Source of the DNA: Mycolicibacterium bacteremicum
GTDB taxonomy: Bacteria > Actinomycetota > Actinomycetes > Mycobacteriales > Mycobacteriaceae
Assembly: GCF_002086115.1 (NCBI RefSeq)
Contig: NZ_MVHJ01000006.1
Location: 124,001 to 188,000 of the forward strand
Reading direction: 5' to 3'
Length of the DNA stretch: 64,000 nucleotides
In this document: positions 35,697 to 47,673 of the stretch, in pieces
Numbering within the stretch: the first letter of the stretch is position 1
Layout of the letters: each line of letters begins with the position of its first letter
Position numbers and translations under genes: made by a program
The notes under the pieces: model-generated
What the model was told of the DNA's origin: nothing
The model's database searches: none
What the model saw: only the letters and a program-made list of their open reading frames with translations

Positions 35697-36679
35697 AATC
35701 TCGCGAGTACGACGAATCCGATGTCCGGGTCCGCCCGGGCAAGGGTTCGCGACCGCGCACCAAGACCCGCCCCGAGCACGCCGATGCCGAGGACGCGATG
35801 GTCGTCACCGTCGACCGCGGCCGCTGGGGGTGCGCAGTGGGCGGCGACCCGGACCGTAACGTCACCGCGATGCGGGCGCGCGAGCTCGGCCGGACTCCGA
35901 TTGTCGTCGGTGACGAGGTCGGCATCGTCGGCGACGTGTCCGGGCGGCCCGACACGCTGGCGCGCATCGTGCGACGCGCCGACCGGCGAACGGTGTTGCG
36001 GCGCACCGCCGATGACACCGATCCCACCGAGCGGGTGGTGGTGGCCAATGCCGATCAGCTGCTGATCGTGGTGGCGCTGGCCGACCCGCCGCCACGCACC
36101 GGGTTCGTCGAGCGTGCCCTGATCGCGGCCTACACCGGCGGGCTGTCGCCGATCCTCTGCCTGACCAAGTCCGACCTGGCCGATGCCGCCCCGTTCGCCG
36201 CGCAGTTCGCCGAGCTGGACCTCACTGTGCTGACCGCCGGCCGCGACGACGCCCTCGACGAGGTGGCCGACACACTGGCCGGCAAGGTCACGGTGTTGCT
36301 CGGGCATTCCGGGGTGGGCAAGTCGACGCTGGTGAATCGGCTGGTGCCCGATGCGGATCGGGCCACCGGTTCGGTCACCGGGGTGGGCAAGGGCAGGCAC
36401 ACGTCGACCCAGTCGGTGGCGCTGCCCCTGCACGGGTCGGGCTGGGTGATCGACACCCCCGGCGTGCGCTCCTTCGGATTGGCCCATGTGCAACCCGACG
36501 ACGTCGTACAGGCCTTCTCGGATCTGGCCGCCGCCGTCGACGAATGTCCGCGCGGCTGTGGGCATCTGGGGCCCCCGGCCGATCCCGAGTGCGCCCTGGA
36601 CGCGCTGACCGGTCCGGCCGCCGCGCGGGTCGCCGCGGCCCGTCGCCTGCTGGTCACTCTCGGCGAAGCGGGCTACTGA
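35693..36679 (+). CDS. rsgA: RsgA, circularly permuted GTPase for 30S maturation
   Basis: The 328-residue GTPase has an N-terminal OB-fold, then permuted motifs in the order G4 (LTKSDL), G1 (GHSGVGKST) and G3 (DTPGVRSFG). A C-terminal zinc knuckle follows ([16 protein letters not shown]). It helps late 30S subunit assembly. The start is a TTG at 35693 overlapping the aroA TGA, a rare start codon that makes translation depend on aroA termination. Rv3228 equivalent. Confidence 0.93.
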   Translation: MKSREYDESDVRVRPGKGSRPRTKTRPEHADAEDAMVVTVDRGRWGCAVGGDPDRNVTAMRARELGRTPIVVGDEVGIVGDVSGRPDTLARIVRRADRRTVLRRTADDTDPTERVVVANADQLLIVVALADPPPRTGFVERALIAAYTGGLSPILCLTKSDLADAAPFAAQFAELDLTVLTAGRDDALDEVADTLAGKVTVLLGHSGVGKSTLVNRLVPDADRATGSVTGVGKGRHTSTQSVALPLHGSGWVIDTPGVRSFGLAHVQPDDVVQAFSDLAAAVDECPRGCGHLGPPADPECALDALTGPAAARVAAARRLLVTLGEAGY

Positions 36680-36705
36680 CCCCGGCGAGCGTGCGTAAAA
36701 GCAGA

Positions 36706-36748
36706 ACCGCGAGCGGCGTGTCTGGGTGCAGACACGCACGCTCGCGGT
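36706..36748. terminator. Bidirectional terminator between rsgA and desA3
   Basis: A stem of about 18 bp with a one-base bulge pairs ACCGCGAGCGGCGTGTCT with AGACACGCACGCTCGCGGT around loop GGGTGC. The GCGAGCGTGCGT motif of the right arm is also present, in the same orientation as its complement, at 36686-36697. On the plus strand it is followed 19 nt later by CTTTTT. Confidence 0.8.
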
Positions 36749-36765
36749 GAAGGGGGTGGAGCTTT

Positions 36766-38019
36766 TTAGGCGGCGGCCTTCTGCTTGCGCCAACCACCAC
36801 CGCGCACCGTGGCGATCGCGGACTTCAGGCCGCGGCGCTTGCCGGTGGCGGGATCGGTGACACCGAACCCTTCGAGCTCGTCGAACATCCGCTCGCTGCG
36901 GGTCTCCGGCGCGTTGTCCCGGGTGTCGGTGAGGTACTTGTCCGGCAGCGACAGCTTGGCGATGGTGCGCCAGGCCTTGCCGTACTGCACCAGGAACGGC
37001 CCGGTGGTGTAGGGCAGGTCGTACTTCTCGCACAGCGCCCGCACCTTGATCGAGATGTCGTAGTAGCGGTTGCTGGGCAGATCGGGGAACAGGTGATGTT
37101 CGATCTGGTGGCACAGGTTGCCGCTCATGAACCGCAGCACCGGCCCGTTCTCGAAGTTCGCACTGCCCAGCATCTGGCGCAGGTACCACTGACCGCGGGT
37201 CTCACCGACCATGTCGGTCTTGGTGAACTTCTCCGCACCGTCGGGGAAGTGGCCGCAGAAGATCACGGCATTGGCCCAGACGTTGCGGATGATGTTGGCC
37301 ATGAAGTTGGCCCGCATCGTCGACCGGTAGGTCGCCTTCGGCGACAGCGAGGTCAGCGCGGGCCACAGGACGTAGTCCTTGGCGATCTGATGCCCGGCCT
37401 TCACGCCGAATTCCTTCATCCGGACGACGGTGGCCTTGCGGTCGTCGCGACCCTTGAAGATCTTGCCGATCTCCAGGTGCTGCAAGCCGACGCCCCATTC
37501 GAACAGCGACATCAGGGCCGTGTTGAACAGGAGGTTGAACACGTTCATCGGCTTCCACTTCGCATCACGGGTGACGCGGATCAGGCCGTAGCCCACATCG
37601 TCGTCCATGCCCAGGATGTTGGTGTACTTGTGATGCATGAAGTTGTGGGTGAACCGCCAGTGCTTGGACGCGCCGCCCATGTCCCACTCCCACGTCGAGG
37701 AGTGGATCTCGGGATCGTTCATCCAGTCCCACTGGCCGTGCATGACGTTGTGGCCGATCTCCATGTTCTCGATGATCTTGGCCACGCCCAGCGTGGAGGC
37801 TCCGGCCCACCAGTAGGCGCGCTTGGAGCTACCGGCGAGCAGTGCCCGGCCGGTGAGTTCGAGTACCCGCTGGAAGGCAATGGTCCTGCGGATATAGCGC
37901 GCGTCATCGGCGCCGCGCGAATCTTCGATGTCCTGACGGATCGCGTCCAGTTCTGCACCCAGCGCTTCGATGTCCGCCTCGCTGAGATGCGCAAATTCCG
38001 GTACGTCGGTTACTGCCAT
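36766..38019 (-). CDS. desA3: DesA3, stearoyl-CoA delta-9 desaturase
   Basis: The 417-residue membrane desaturase has three histidine boxes: IGHNVMHGQW (about 88-97), HNFMHHKYTN (about 125-134) and CHQIEHHLFP (about 308-317). Hydrophobic segments span about 155-175 and 235-260. It makes oleic acid from stearoyl-CoA using electrons from the adjacent reductase. The C-terminus ends KAAA; a small-residue tail is reported to promote turnover of the M. tuberculosis enzyme. A strong GGAAGGAGG site precedes the ATG. Paired operator-like sites lie in its promoter. Confidence 0.94.
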   Translation of the reverse strand: MAVTDVPEFAHLSEADIEALGAELDAIRQDIEDSRGADDARYIRRTIAFQRVLELTGRALLAGSSKRAYWWAGASTLGVAKIIENMEIGHNVMHGQWDWMNDPEIHSSTWEWDMGGASKHWRFTHNFMHHKYTNILGMDDDVGYGLIRVTRDAKWKPMNVFNLLFNTALMSLFEWGVGLQHLEIGKIFKGRDDRKATVVRMKEFGVKAGHQIAKDYVLWPALTSLSPKATYRSTMRANFMANIIRNVWANAVIFCGHFPDGAEKFTKTDMVGETRGQWYLRQMLGSANFENGPVLRFMSGNLCHQIEHHLFPDLPSNRYYDISIKVRALCEKYDLPYTTGPFLVQYGKAWRTIAKLSLPDKYLTDTRDNAPETRSERMFDELEGFGVTDPATGKRRGLKSAIATVRGGGWRKQKAAA

Positions 38020-38045
38020 GGTCGTTCGGCCCTCCTTCCGGTTAC

Positions 38046-38072
38046 TACGCTAGCGTAACCTACGCAACCGTA
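38046..38072 (-). promoter_or_regulatory. Paired TACG-N4-CGTA operator upstream of desA3
   Basis: TACGCTAGCGTA (38046-38057) and TACGCAACCGTA (38061-38072) are two copies of TACG-N4-CGTA offset by 15 bp. The second is extended by GTAACC/GGTTAC arms to a 10+4+10 inverted repeat (38055-38078). They lie upstream of the desA3 Shine-Dalgarno site, where the promoter should be. Confidence 0.7.
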
Positions 38073-38091
38073 GGTTACTAGTCAGTAAAAG

Positions 38092-39237
38092 CTATGCGTC
38101 CAGCGTGCAGTCGCCCGACGCCGCGGAGACGCAGGTCTGCACCCGGGACCCCGGCTCGTGCTCCACGCCGGTGCGCAGGTCACGCACATGACCCTGGACC
38201 AGGCCGACGACACAGGACTGGCAGATGCCCATCCGGCAACCGAACGGCATCTGGATACCCGCGCCCTCGCCGGCCTCCATCAACGATGTTGCGGCATCGG
38301 CGGTCACACTCTTGCCGCTGCGCTCGAAGGTGACGGTGCCACCGGTGCCGTGCGGCGCCGCCCGGGTGACGGCGAACCGCTCCAGGTGCAGCTGCCCGCT
38401 GATCCCGGCCTCGGTCCACAGCCGTTCGGCATCGCCCAACATGGCCTCCGGACCACACGCCCAGGCCTGGCGGTCCTGCCAGTCCGGCACCACCTCGGCG
38501 AGGCGGTGCAGATCCAGCCGGCCCTGGGTGCGCGTGGTGCGCAACTCCATCCGGTAGCCCGGATGCGCGTCGTGCAGTGCCTTGAGCTCACCGGCGAACA
38601 TGACGTCGGCCTCGGTCGGCGCGGAGTGCACGTGCACGATGTCGGTGATCTGATCGTGGCGCACCAGCGTGCGCAGCATCGACATCACCGGGGTGATCCC
38701 CGATCCCGCGGTCAGGAACAGCACCTTGGCCGGCGCCGGGTCCGGCATCACGAAATTGCCCTGCGGCGCGGCCAACCGCACGATCGTGCCCGGGGCCACA
38801 CCGCCGACCAGATGGGTCGACAGGAAACCCTCCGGCATCGCCTTGACCGTGATGGTGATGAGTCGACTGTCGCGGCCACCACGCACCGGCGCGGAGGTCA
38901 ACGAGTACGAACGCCACCGCCAGCGGCCGTCCACCAGCAGGCCGATGCCGATGTACTGGCCCGGCTCGTAGTCGAAGGAGAAACCCCAGCCGGGCTTGAT
39001 CACCAACGTTGCGGAGTCGACGGTCTCGCGTCGCACCTCCACCACGCGGCCGCGCAGTTCGCGGGCCGACCACAGCGGGTTGGCCAGCTTCAGATAGTCA
39101 TCCGGCAGCAAGGGGGTGGTGATGCGGCCGACGACGGTTCGCAGCGCATGCCACCCGCGGTGACGGTCGGCCCCCGCGATGGTCGGGCGCACGGTGTCGG
39201 CCACTTTGGCCGAGACCTTGATTTCATTCTTGGCCAC
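38092..39237 (-). CDS. DesA3-partner flavin/[2Fe-2S] oxidoreductase
   Basis: The 381-residue reductase has an FAD domain ([11 protein letters not shown] near 110-120, the RxYS motif) and an NAD(P)H domain ([15 protein letters not shown] near 180-194; ACGPEAML). The C-terminal plant-type ferredoxin has Cys ligands in CRMGICQSC and a distal Cys in QTCVSA. It delivers NADPH electrons to DesA3 (Rv3230c equivalent). The start GTG at 39237 immediately follows a paired operator; a -10 (TACCGT) ends 7 nt upstream, so the mRNA is probably leaderless. Confidence 0.92.
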   Translation of the reverse strand: MAKNEIKVSAKVADTVRPTIAGADRHRGWHALRTVVGRITTPLLPDDYLKLANPLWSARELRGRVVEVRRETVDSATLVIKPGWGFSFDYEPGQYIGIGLLVDGRWRWRSYSLTSAPVRGGRDSRLITITVKAMPEGFLSTHLVGGVAPGTIVRLAAPQGNFVMPDPAPAKVLFLTAGSGITPVMSMLRTLVRHDQITDIVHVHSAPTEADVMFAGELKALHDAHPGYRMELRTTRTQGRLDLHRLAEVVPDWQDRQAWACGPEAMLGDAERLWTEAGISGQLHLERFAVTRAAPHGTGGTVTFERSGKSVTADAATSLMEAGEGAGIQMPFGCRMGICQSCVVGLVQGHVRDLRTGVEHEPGSRVQTCVSAASGDCTLDA

Positions 39238-39243
39238 GCAACC

Positions 39244-39270
39244 TACGGTACCGTAAGTTACGGGTCCGTA
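39244..39270 (-). promoter_or_regulatory. Paired TACG-N4-CGTA operator and leaderless -10 for the reductase
   Basis: TACGGTACCGTA (39244-39255) and TACGGGTCCGTA (39259-39270) reproduce the desA3 pair with the same 15-bp offset. The minus-strand TACCGT (39250-39245) in the first site ends 7 nt before the GTG and fits a -10, so a bound repressor would block RNA polymerase. Confidence 0.7.
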
Positions 39271-39316
39271 CACAGCCTTCCCGTGTGATCGGCCGGCCCG
39301 CTCGACGCGATCTGCG

Positions 39317-39826
39317 TCACAACAGTTCCAGTAGGAACGGCAACTCCGAGGGCGCGTACCACGCCAGGTCGTGATCCTGCGCGTCGCCCACCGCGAGCTC
39401 GGCATCCTCATCGCCCAGATCGGCCTCGTCGATCACCTCGACGGCGGTGAGCACGGCGGGCTCGGCATCGGCATTGTCCACATACGCTGCGATGACGTCG
39501 TCGATCGCGACGGGTCCGGCCAACCGGACCACCGCGTCGTCGAGGTCGGGCCGCACCGTCGCACCGTCGACCTCGGCGACCAGCACGGCCCGCCGCGGCG
39601 GCAACGCGTCCACGTCCGGCGTCGCCTGTTCGCCCGACAGCAACCGCAACGAGGCCAGTGCGGCGTCGCGCAGCGCGACCTCGGACAGCTCGTCCTCGTC
39701 ACCCTCGGAGTAGGCCTCGCGCAGCGCCGGGGTGACCGCGAAGGCCGTCCCGCTGCGGGCATGGATCAGCCGGTCGGCGACGAACTGCTGCAACATCGCC
39801 AGGGTCGCCGGAATGTAGACACGCAC
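39317..39826 (-). CDS. DUF6912 protein (Rv3231c-type)
   Basis: The 169-residue, strongly acidic protein begins [14 protein letters not shown] and ends [14 protein letters not shown]. It has no signal peptide, membrane segment or catalytic motif. It matches the actinobacterial DUF6912 family and Rv3231c position. The GTG at 39826 is preceded by TAACCT, which overlaps the stop codon of the transporter gene upstream. Function unknown. Confidence 0.78.
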   Translation of the reverse strand: MRVYIPATLAMLQQFVADRLIHARSGTAFAVTPALREAYSEGDEDELSEVALRDAALASLRLLSGEQATPDVDALPPRRAVLVAEVDGATVRPDLDDAVVRLAGPVAIDDVIAAYVDNADAEPAVLTAVEVIDEADLGDEDAELAVGDAQDHDLAWYAPSELPFLLELL

Positions 39827-39832
39827 CGTGGC

Positions 39833-39838
39833 AGGTTA
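39833..39838 (-). promoter_or_regulatory. -10-like hexamer for leaderless DUF6912 gene
   Basis: On the minus strand TAACCT ends 6 nt before the GTG at 39826. Its TAA is the stop codon of the BCCT transporter gene. Confidence 0.45.
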
Positions 39839-41572
39839 GCGCCCCGGCTTGTCCGCGTGCTGACCGTTGGACCCGGCCTCGGGATCCTTCTCCACCGACA
39901 GCACGAAATCGTCACCGTGCTGGGTGACACCGGCGATCACCGCCGAGTGCACCGCCTCGACCGCATACTGGCGGCGCACCATCAGCGGGTCCTGGCGCAG
40001 GTCCTTCACCAGCGCCACCGCCAGGCCGATCATCACCACCACGAACGGCAGCGCCGCGATGATCGTGATCGACTGCAGACCGGTCAGCGCATCCGAGCCA
40101 CCCGCCAGCAGCATCACCGCGGCGACCGCACCGGTGGCCACACCCCAGAAGATGACGGTCTTGCGACTCGGTTCGATGGTGCCGCGTTCGGACAGCGAGC
40201 CCATCACGATCGACGCGGCGTCGGCGCCGGAGACGAAGAAGATGGCGACCAGCACCATCACCACCACACTGGCGATACCGGCGATCGGATAGTCGGCGAG
40301 CAGGCCGAACAGCTGGGCCTCCTGACTGCCCTCCCCGGCCAGGTCGGTGCCGCCGCGCTGGGCGTCGATGGCCGCGCCGCCGAAGATGCAGAACCAGACC
40401 AGCGAGACCAGGCTGGGAACCAGCAGCACGCCGGTGACGAACTGGCGGATGGTCCGACCGCGGGAGATGCGCGCGATGAACATCCCGACGAACGGGGTCC
40501 AGGAGATCCACCAGGCCCAGTAGAAGATGGTCCACGAGCCCAGCCAGGCCTCGGTCTCGGCGCCTTCGGCGCCGGTGCGCGCGGCCATCATGGCCAGGTC
40601 CTGGAAGTAGCTGCCGATCGAGGTCGGGATCAGGTTCAGGATGAAGATGGTCGGCCCGACGATGAACACGAACAGGGCGAGCAGCAGCGCCAGCACCATG
40701 TTGATGTTGGACAGCCACTGGATGCCGCGGGCCACGCCGGACACCGCCGACAGCACGAACGCACACGTCAGCACCGCGATGATGCCGATCAGGATGGCGT
40801 TGCCGGTTTCCCCGATGCCGGCCACGATCTGCAGGCCGCTGCGGATCTGCAGCGCCCCCAGGCCCAGCGAGGCGGCCGATCCGAACAGCGTCGCGAAGAT
40901 GGCCAGCATGTCGATGACCCGGCCGAGCCCGCCCTTGGCACGATCCCCGATCAGCGGTTCGAAGGCGGCGCTGATCAGTTGGAAGCGACCCTTGCGGTAC
41001 ACGCCGTAGGCGATGGCCAGGCCGACGACGGCGTAGATGGCCCACGGGTGCAGGGTCCAGTGGAACAGCGTGGTGGCCATGGCGTGCTGCACGGCTTCGG
41101 CACTGCCCTCGGGTCCGGTGCCCGGCGGCGGGGTCACCATGTGCGACAAGGGTTCGGCGACACCGAAGAACATCAGGCCGATGCCCATGCCGGCGCTGAA
41201 CATCATCGCCACCCAGGACACCGTGCGGAACTCGGGCTCCTCGTCATCGCGGCCCAGCGGGATATTGCCGAAGCGGCCCATGGCGATCCAGAGCACGAAG
41301 ATGACGAACCCCGACGCGGTCAGGGTGAACAGCCAGCCCGCGTTGGTCAGCACCCAGCCGAGCGCATCCCCGGAGGCCGATGCCAGACCCGCGGTGTCGA
41401 TGAAGCCCCACACCAGGAATGCCACGGCGATCACCGCGGTGACGCCGAAGACCAGCCAGTCCAGGCTGCGTCTGTCGGTCAGTTTGACCTCGTCGATCGG
41501 TACGTCGAGGACGGGGTGCGGTATCACGTCGAGCTTGTCGAGTTTCGTATCTTCACTATCGGTATCTGGCAT
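39836..41572 (-). CDS. BCCT-family betaine/choline/carnitine transporter
   Basis: The 578-residue transporter has about 12 hydrophobic segments. The glycine-rich stretch FSAGMGIGLMFFGVAEP fits the sodium-coupled BCCT group. The diagnostic tryptophan box is WAWWISWTPFVGMFIARISRGRT. Short hydrophilic termini are acidic at the N-terminus and Lys/Gly-rich at the C-terminus. It imports osmoprotectants such as glycine betaine. It is not in the remembered M. tuberculosis order here (betP is elsewhere). Start ATG at 41572. Confidence 0.92.
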   Translation of the reverse strand: MPDTDSEDTKLDKLDVIPHPVLDVPIDEVKLTDRRSLDWLVFGVTAVIAVAFLVWGFIDTAGLASASGDALGWVLTNAGWLFTLTASGFVIFVLWIAMGRFGNIPLGRDDEEPEFRTVSWVAMMFSAGMGIGLMFFGVAEPLSHMVTPPPGTGPEGSAEAVQHAMATTLFHWTLHPWAIYAVVGLAIAYGVYRKGRFQLISAAFEPLIGDRAKGGLGRVIDMLAIFATLFGSAASLGLGALQIRSGLQIVAGIGETGNAILIGIIAVLTCAFVLSAVSGVARGIQWLSNINMVLALLLALFVFIVGPTIFILNLIPTSIGSYFQDLAMMAARTGAEGAETEAWLGSWTIFYWAWWISWTPFVGMFIARISRGRTIRQFVTGVLLVPSLVSLVWFCIFGGAAIDAQRGGTDLAGEGSQEAQLFGLLADYPIAGIASVVVMVLVAIFFVSGADAASIVMGSLSERGTIEPSRKTVIFWGVATGAVAAVMLLAGGSDALTGLQSITIIAALPFVVVMIGLAVALVKDLRQDPLMVRRQYAVEAVHSAVIAGVTQHGDDFVLSVEKDPEAGSNGQHADKPGR

Positions 41573-41616
41573 GGTTGATCCATCAGATACCGCCCGGGGC
41601 TATCTCGTCAACTTCG

Positions 41617-43026
41617 CTAACGAGTTGCCTCGAGCAGTTCGTCGAGCGATTCGCGCAACAACGACGGCAGCACCTCGACATCGCTCATGGCGTCCCGATC
41701 GGCGTTGATACCGAAGTAGAGCATGCCGTTGTACGAGGTCACGGCGATGGCCAGCACCTGGTTGGTCAGCAGCGGCGCGACAGCGTAGGTCTCCAGCAAT
41801 TTCGCCCCGGCGATGTACATCTGCTTCTGGGCGCCCGGCACATTGGTGATCAGCAAATTGAACTGGCGAGCCGAGAAACTGGTTGCCACCCGAATACCCA
41901 TGGCGTGCAGGGTGGGCGGCGCGAAACCGGACAGGGTCACGATGGTGCGCGCGTCGACCAGGCTGGCCGCGGTGGAATGGGATTCGGTGGCATGCGCGAT
42001 CTGCGAGAGCCGCACCACCGCATTGCCCTCCCCGACCGGCAGGTCGACCAGGAACGGCGAGACCTCACTGATGGCCTGACCGGGTCCGGCGGAGTCGATC
42101 TCGGCGTCGGGGTAGACCGAGTTCGGCGCCATCGCGCGCACCGTCGAGGTCGAGGTCACCGGTTCCCCGCGCGACAGCAGCCAGTTGCGCAGCGCGCCGG
42201 CCACCACCGCCAGCACCACATCGTTGACATCGCATTCGTAGCGGGCCCGCAGGTCGCGGTAGTCGGCGAGCTTGTGCGCGGCGACGGTGAGGCGGCGGTT
42301 GCGCGACACCGTGGTGTTCAGCGGGCTGCTCGGCGCGGTGCCGCGGGCCACCGTGCGGGCCACTTCGGCCACCCGGCGCCCGGCGTCGACGAGCGCCCCG
42401 GCATTGGTGATCATCTCCTGCACCGACGACCGGAGCGCCGCGGCCTGGGCGGTGGGCCGGGTGATCCACTCGCCGATCGCCCCGGCCAGCAGCCGCTCGG
42501 CACTGGGCTGGCGGGCCGGGATCCAGATGTCCTCGCCGAATTCCGGGGCCTTGGCCGTCCGGTCGGCGATGACGTGACCGATCTCCAGTGCCGACATCCC
42601 GTTGACCAGCGCCTGATGCGATTTGGTGTAGATGGCGATCCGGTTCCCGGTCAGCCCCTCGATGATGTACATCTCCCACAGCGGGCGCGACTTGTCCATC
42701 GGCCGCGAGCCGATCCGGGCGATCAGGTCGTGCAGCTGGGCGTCGCTGCCCGGCGAGGGCAACGCCGAGCGCCGCACGTGGTAGGTGATGTCGAAATCGT
42801 CGTCGTCGACCCAGACCGGGCGGGCCAGTCCGAACGGCACCTCGCGCACCTTCTGCCGGTAGCGCGGGATCTGGGGCAGCCGCTGCTCGACGGTGGCCAG
42901 CACGGTTTCATAACTGAGCCCGCCGCGGGGCTTGCGCACGATGGACAACGAGCCGACGTACATCGGCGTCGAACTGTTCTCCAGGTGATAGAACGCCGCG
43001 TCGGATGCCGACAACCTGGTCACCAT
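41617..43026 (-). CDS. Wax ester synthase/DGAT-like protein with degraded catalytic motif
   Basis: The 469-residue WS/DGAT-family protein has a typical N-terminus (SASDAAFYHLENSSTPMYVG) and C-terminal FNLLITNVPG. The catalytic HHxxxDG motif reads HQALVNG (137-143): the second His is Gln and the Asp is Asn. It is expected to be weak or inactive as an acyltransferase, or to have a different role. The position corresponds to Rv3233c/Rv3234c (tgs3). An A/G-rich segment precedes the ATG. Confidence 0.88.
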   Translation of the reverse strand: MVTRLSASDAAFYHLENSSTPMYVGSLSIVRKPRGGLSYETVLATVEQRLPQIPRYRQKVREVPFGLARPVWVDDDDFDITYHVRRSALPSPGSDAQLHDLIARIGSRPMDKSRPLWEMYIIEGLTGNRIAIYTKSHQALVNGMSALEIGHVIADRTAKAPEFGEDIWIPARQPSAERLLAGAIGEWITRPTAQAAALRSSVQEMITNAGALVDAGRRVAEVARTVARGTAPSSPLNTTVSRNRRLTVAAHKLADYRDLRARYECDVNDVVLAVVAGALRNWLLSRGEPVTSTSTVRAMAPNSVYPDAEIDSAGPGQAISEVSPFLVDLPVGEGNAVVRLSQIAHATESHSTAASLVDARTIVTLSGFAPPTLHAMGIRVATSFSARQFNLLITNVPGAQKQMYIAGAKLLETYAVAPLLTNQVLAIAVTSYNGMLYFGINADRDAMSDVEVLPSLLRESLDELLEATR

Positions 43027-43170
43027 CGCGACGCCGACCCCCCTTGCTTGTTGTCAACGCCACCGTAGCGGCACAGGTGTGAGTCCCGCATCACGGGAGG
43101 TCGAACCCCTCGCAGAACGGGCGGGCGACCGCAAATTCGGTGCGCAGCACCGGCTGCCGCCCGTGCGAAC

Positions 43171-43725
43171 ATGAATATGCCTGTGCCTCTCCAGCAGCCG
43201 CCGTATCCGACCCTGCCCGCTGGAGTGCCCGTGACGTCCACCCCGCAGCACCGACCGCTGTGCACCACCACGCCGATCATCGACTGCGAGCCGCCGCCGC
43301 TCGGCATGCCGCATCACCTGCCGGCGGCGATCTCCGCGCCGCGCAGGCGCACACCTCGCCGGACCGGTCCGCCGGCGATCGCCGGTGAGGTCCCGGCACC
43401 GACCGCCGCCGCGGTGTTCACCGATGCCGCACTGCGCCGGGTGCTCGAGGTGGTGGACCGTCGGCGTCCGGCCGCCCAGTTGCGCGGTCTGCTGACGCCG
43501 ACGCTGATCGACACCATCCGGTCGCTGGCGCGGCTGCCGCAGGCCGGCGGGACCGCGGTGCTGCGCCGGATCCGGTTGCGCAGCATCACATCCGACGCCG
43601 GTACCGCGGTCACCGCGGCCGAGGTGTTCGCCACCTACACCCGCGGCCCGCGGGTGCGCGCCATCGCCGGCCGGGTCGAGATCATCGGCGGGCGCTGGCA
43701 GCTGGTGGCGCTGCAGATCGGTTGA
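43171..43725 (+). CDS. DUF6459 protein (Rv3235-type)
   Basis: The 184-residue protein has a Pro-rich disordered head (about 1-75) and a C-terminal alpha/beta domain with FTDAALRRVLEVVDRRRPAAQLRGLL. It ends in GRWQLVALQIG, matching the DUF6459 family. In other actinobacteria a homologue sits next to secA, as here (convergent, 3 nt apart). No signal peptide. Function unknown. Start ATG 43171 or 43177. Confidence 0.75.
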   Translation: MNMPVPLQQPPYPTLPAGVPVTSTPQHRPLCTTTPIIDCEPPPLGMPHHLPAAISAPRRRTPRRTGPPAIAGEVPAPTAAAVFTDAALRRVLEVVDRRRPAAQLRGLLTPTLIDTIRSLARLPQAGGTAVLRRIRLRSITSDAGTAVTAAEVFATYTRGPRVRAIAGRVEIIGGRWQLVALQIG

Positions 43726-43728
43726 GCG

Positions 43729-46542
<2,814 letters not shown>

Positions 46543-46653
46543 GCTATTTCCCCTGTGGGTCGACGAATCTGGACAGCCGATGGGCCTGTTCCATCGTAGG
46601 CGACAGGCTGAGAGGGCCTCCCAGAAAGCCTCCGACGAGTGTCGATGCAGGCA

Positions 46654-46685
46654 ACGAGCCCCCGGCCGGGTGGCCGGGGGCTCGT
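46654..46685. terminator. Terminator downstream of hpf
   Basis: A perfect 14-bp stem (ACGAGCCCCCGGCC paired with GGCCGGGGGCTCGT, loop GGGT) begins 17 nt after the hpf stop on the minus strand. It separates hpf from secA1. Confidence 0.8.
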
Positions 46686-46701
46686 GCTTCGGGCGGCGGG
46701 A

Positions 46702-47379
46702 TCAGGCCAGCCGGATCAATCCGTAGTCGTAGGCGTGCCTGCGGTAGACCACCGTCGGCCGGTCCGACTCCTTGTCGTGGAAGAGGAAGAAATCATGGCC
46801 GACCAGTTCCATCTCGTAGAGCGCGTCGTCGACGCTCATCGGGGTGGCCTCGTGGGTCTTGGTGCGCACGATGCGACCCGGCTCGTGGAATTCGCTCGGG
46901 TCGAGTGAGAAGGGGTCCGGCGTGGCGGGCGCCTCCTCGGGCGGCAGCACCGCGGTGGCCTCGTGCAGCGAGACCGGCGTCTTGTCGCCGTAGTGGATCT
47001 TGCGGCGGTCCTTGGTGCGGCGCAGCCGGGCTTCGAGTTTGCTTGCCGCAGATTCGAGCGCGGCGTAGAAGCTGTCGGCGCAGGCCTCGCCCCGGACGAC
47101 CGGTCCACGGCCGCGGGCGGTGATCTCGACATGCTGACAGTTCTTGCGCTGGCGTCGGTTGCGTTCGTGGTCGAGTTCCACATCGAACAGATAGATGGTC
47201 TTGTCGAAACGCTCGAGCCGGGCCAGCTTCTCCGCGACATAGATGCGGAAGTGCTCCGGTACCTCGACGTTGCGACCCTTGACGACGACATCGGCGTTCA
47301 TCGCCGGCGCGTCAGGGAGTTCGGACCGGTCATCCATGACCATGGTCGAGCGTTCAGATTCCACGGAATTCGTTGACAT
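46702..47379 (-). CDS. hpf: Long-form hibernation promoting factor
   Basis: The 225-residue protein has an N-terminal S30AE domain (about 30-125: VKGRNVEVPEHFRIYVAEKL). A linker leads to the C-terminal dimerisation domain (DDALYEMELVGHDFFLFHDKE, YDYGLIRL). It binds the 30S subunit and dimerises or stabilises ribosomes in stationary phase. The ATG at 47379 (MSTNSVESER) is the best start; ATG 47343 is an alternative. Rv3241c/RafS equivalent. A 294-bp region upstream carries no obvious promoter. Confidence 0.92.
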   Translation of the reverse strand: MSTNSVESERSTMVMDDRSELPDAPAMNADVVVKGRNVEVPEHFRIYVAEKLARLERFDKTIYLFDVELDHERNRRQRKNCQHVEITARGRGPVVRGEACADSFYAALESAASKLEARLRRTKDRRKIHYGDKTPVSLHEATAVLPPEEAPATPDPFSLDPSEFHEPGRIVRTKTHEATPMSVDDALYEMELVGHDFFLFHDKESDRPTVVYRRHAYDYGLIRLA

Positions 47380-47673
47380 GCTTGACAACTCATTTCTGTC
47401 GGCAGTCGCACGCAGAACGCGTGCCGGATCGTGATGATTACGCCGACGAGGATGTGCATGTCGCGCGCCCGCCGGCGTCAGGTGTCGAGTTCTCACCTCC
47501 TACCGCACTCGGGCAGTCCCGGTGCCGCACGGGCGCCCGCCTGGGGCAGGTGCCGCCGTGAAGCATTCACGGGTTGTTGGCACCGACGGTAGTCGGAGTT
47601 CACCTGACTGTGCCACCAATTTCGCAGACCTGTTTTGAGTTCTTCATCTACCGGCAACAGCCGCCCGCCCGGA
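47380..47673. other. Intergenic region between comF and hpf
   Basis: Both flanking genes run on the minus strand. A short perfect hairpin CCGTGAA-GCA-TTCACGG (47556-47572) lies about 100 nt after the comF stop. No convincing promoter, ORF or RNA was found. Confidence 0.4.

Noticed and set aside
39371..41578. A 735-codon plus-strand ORF opposite the BCCT transporter
   Set aside because: Its composition is low-complexity His/Arg/Asp/Gly, typical of the antisense frame of a high-GC gene, and the minus-strand frame is a clear transporter.
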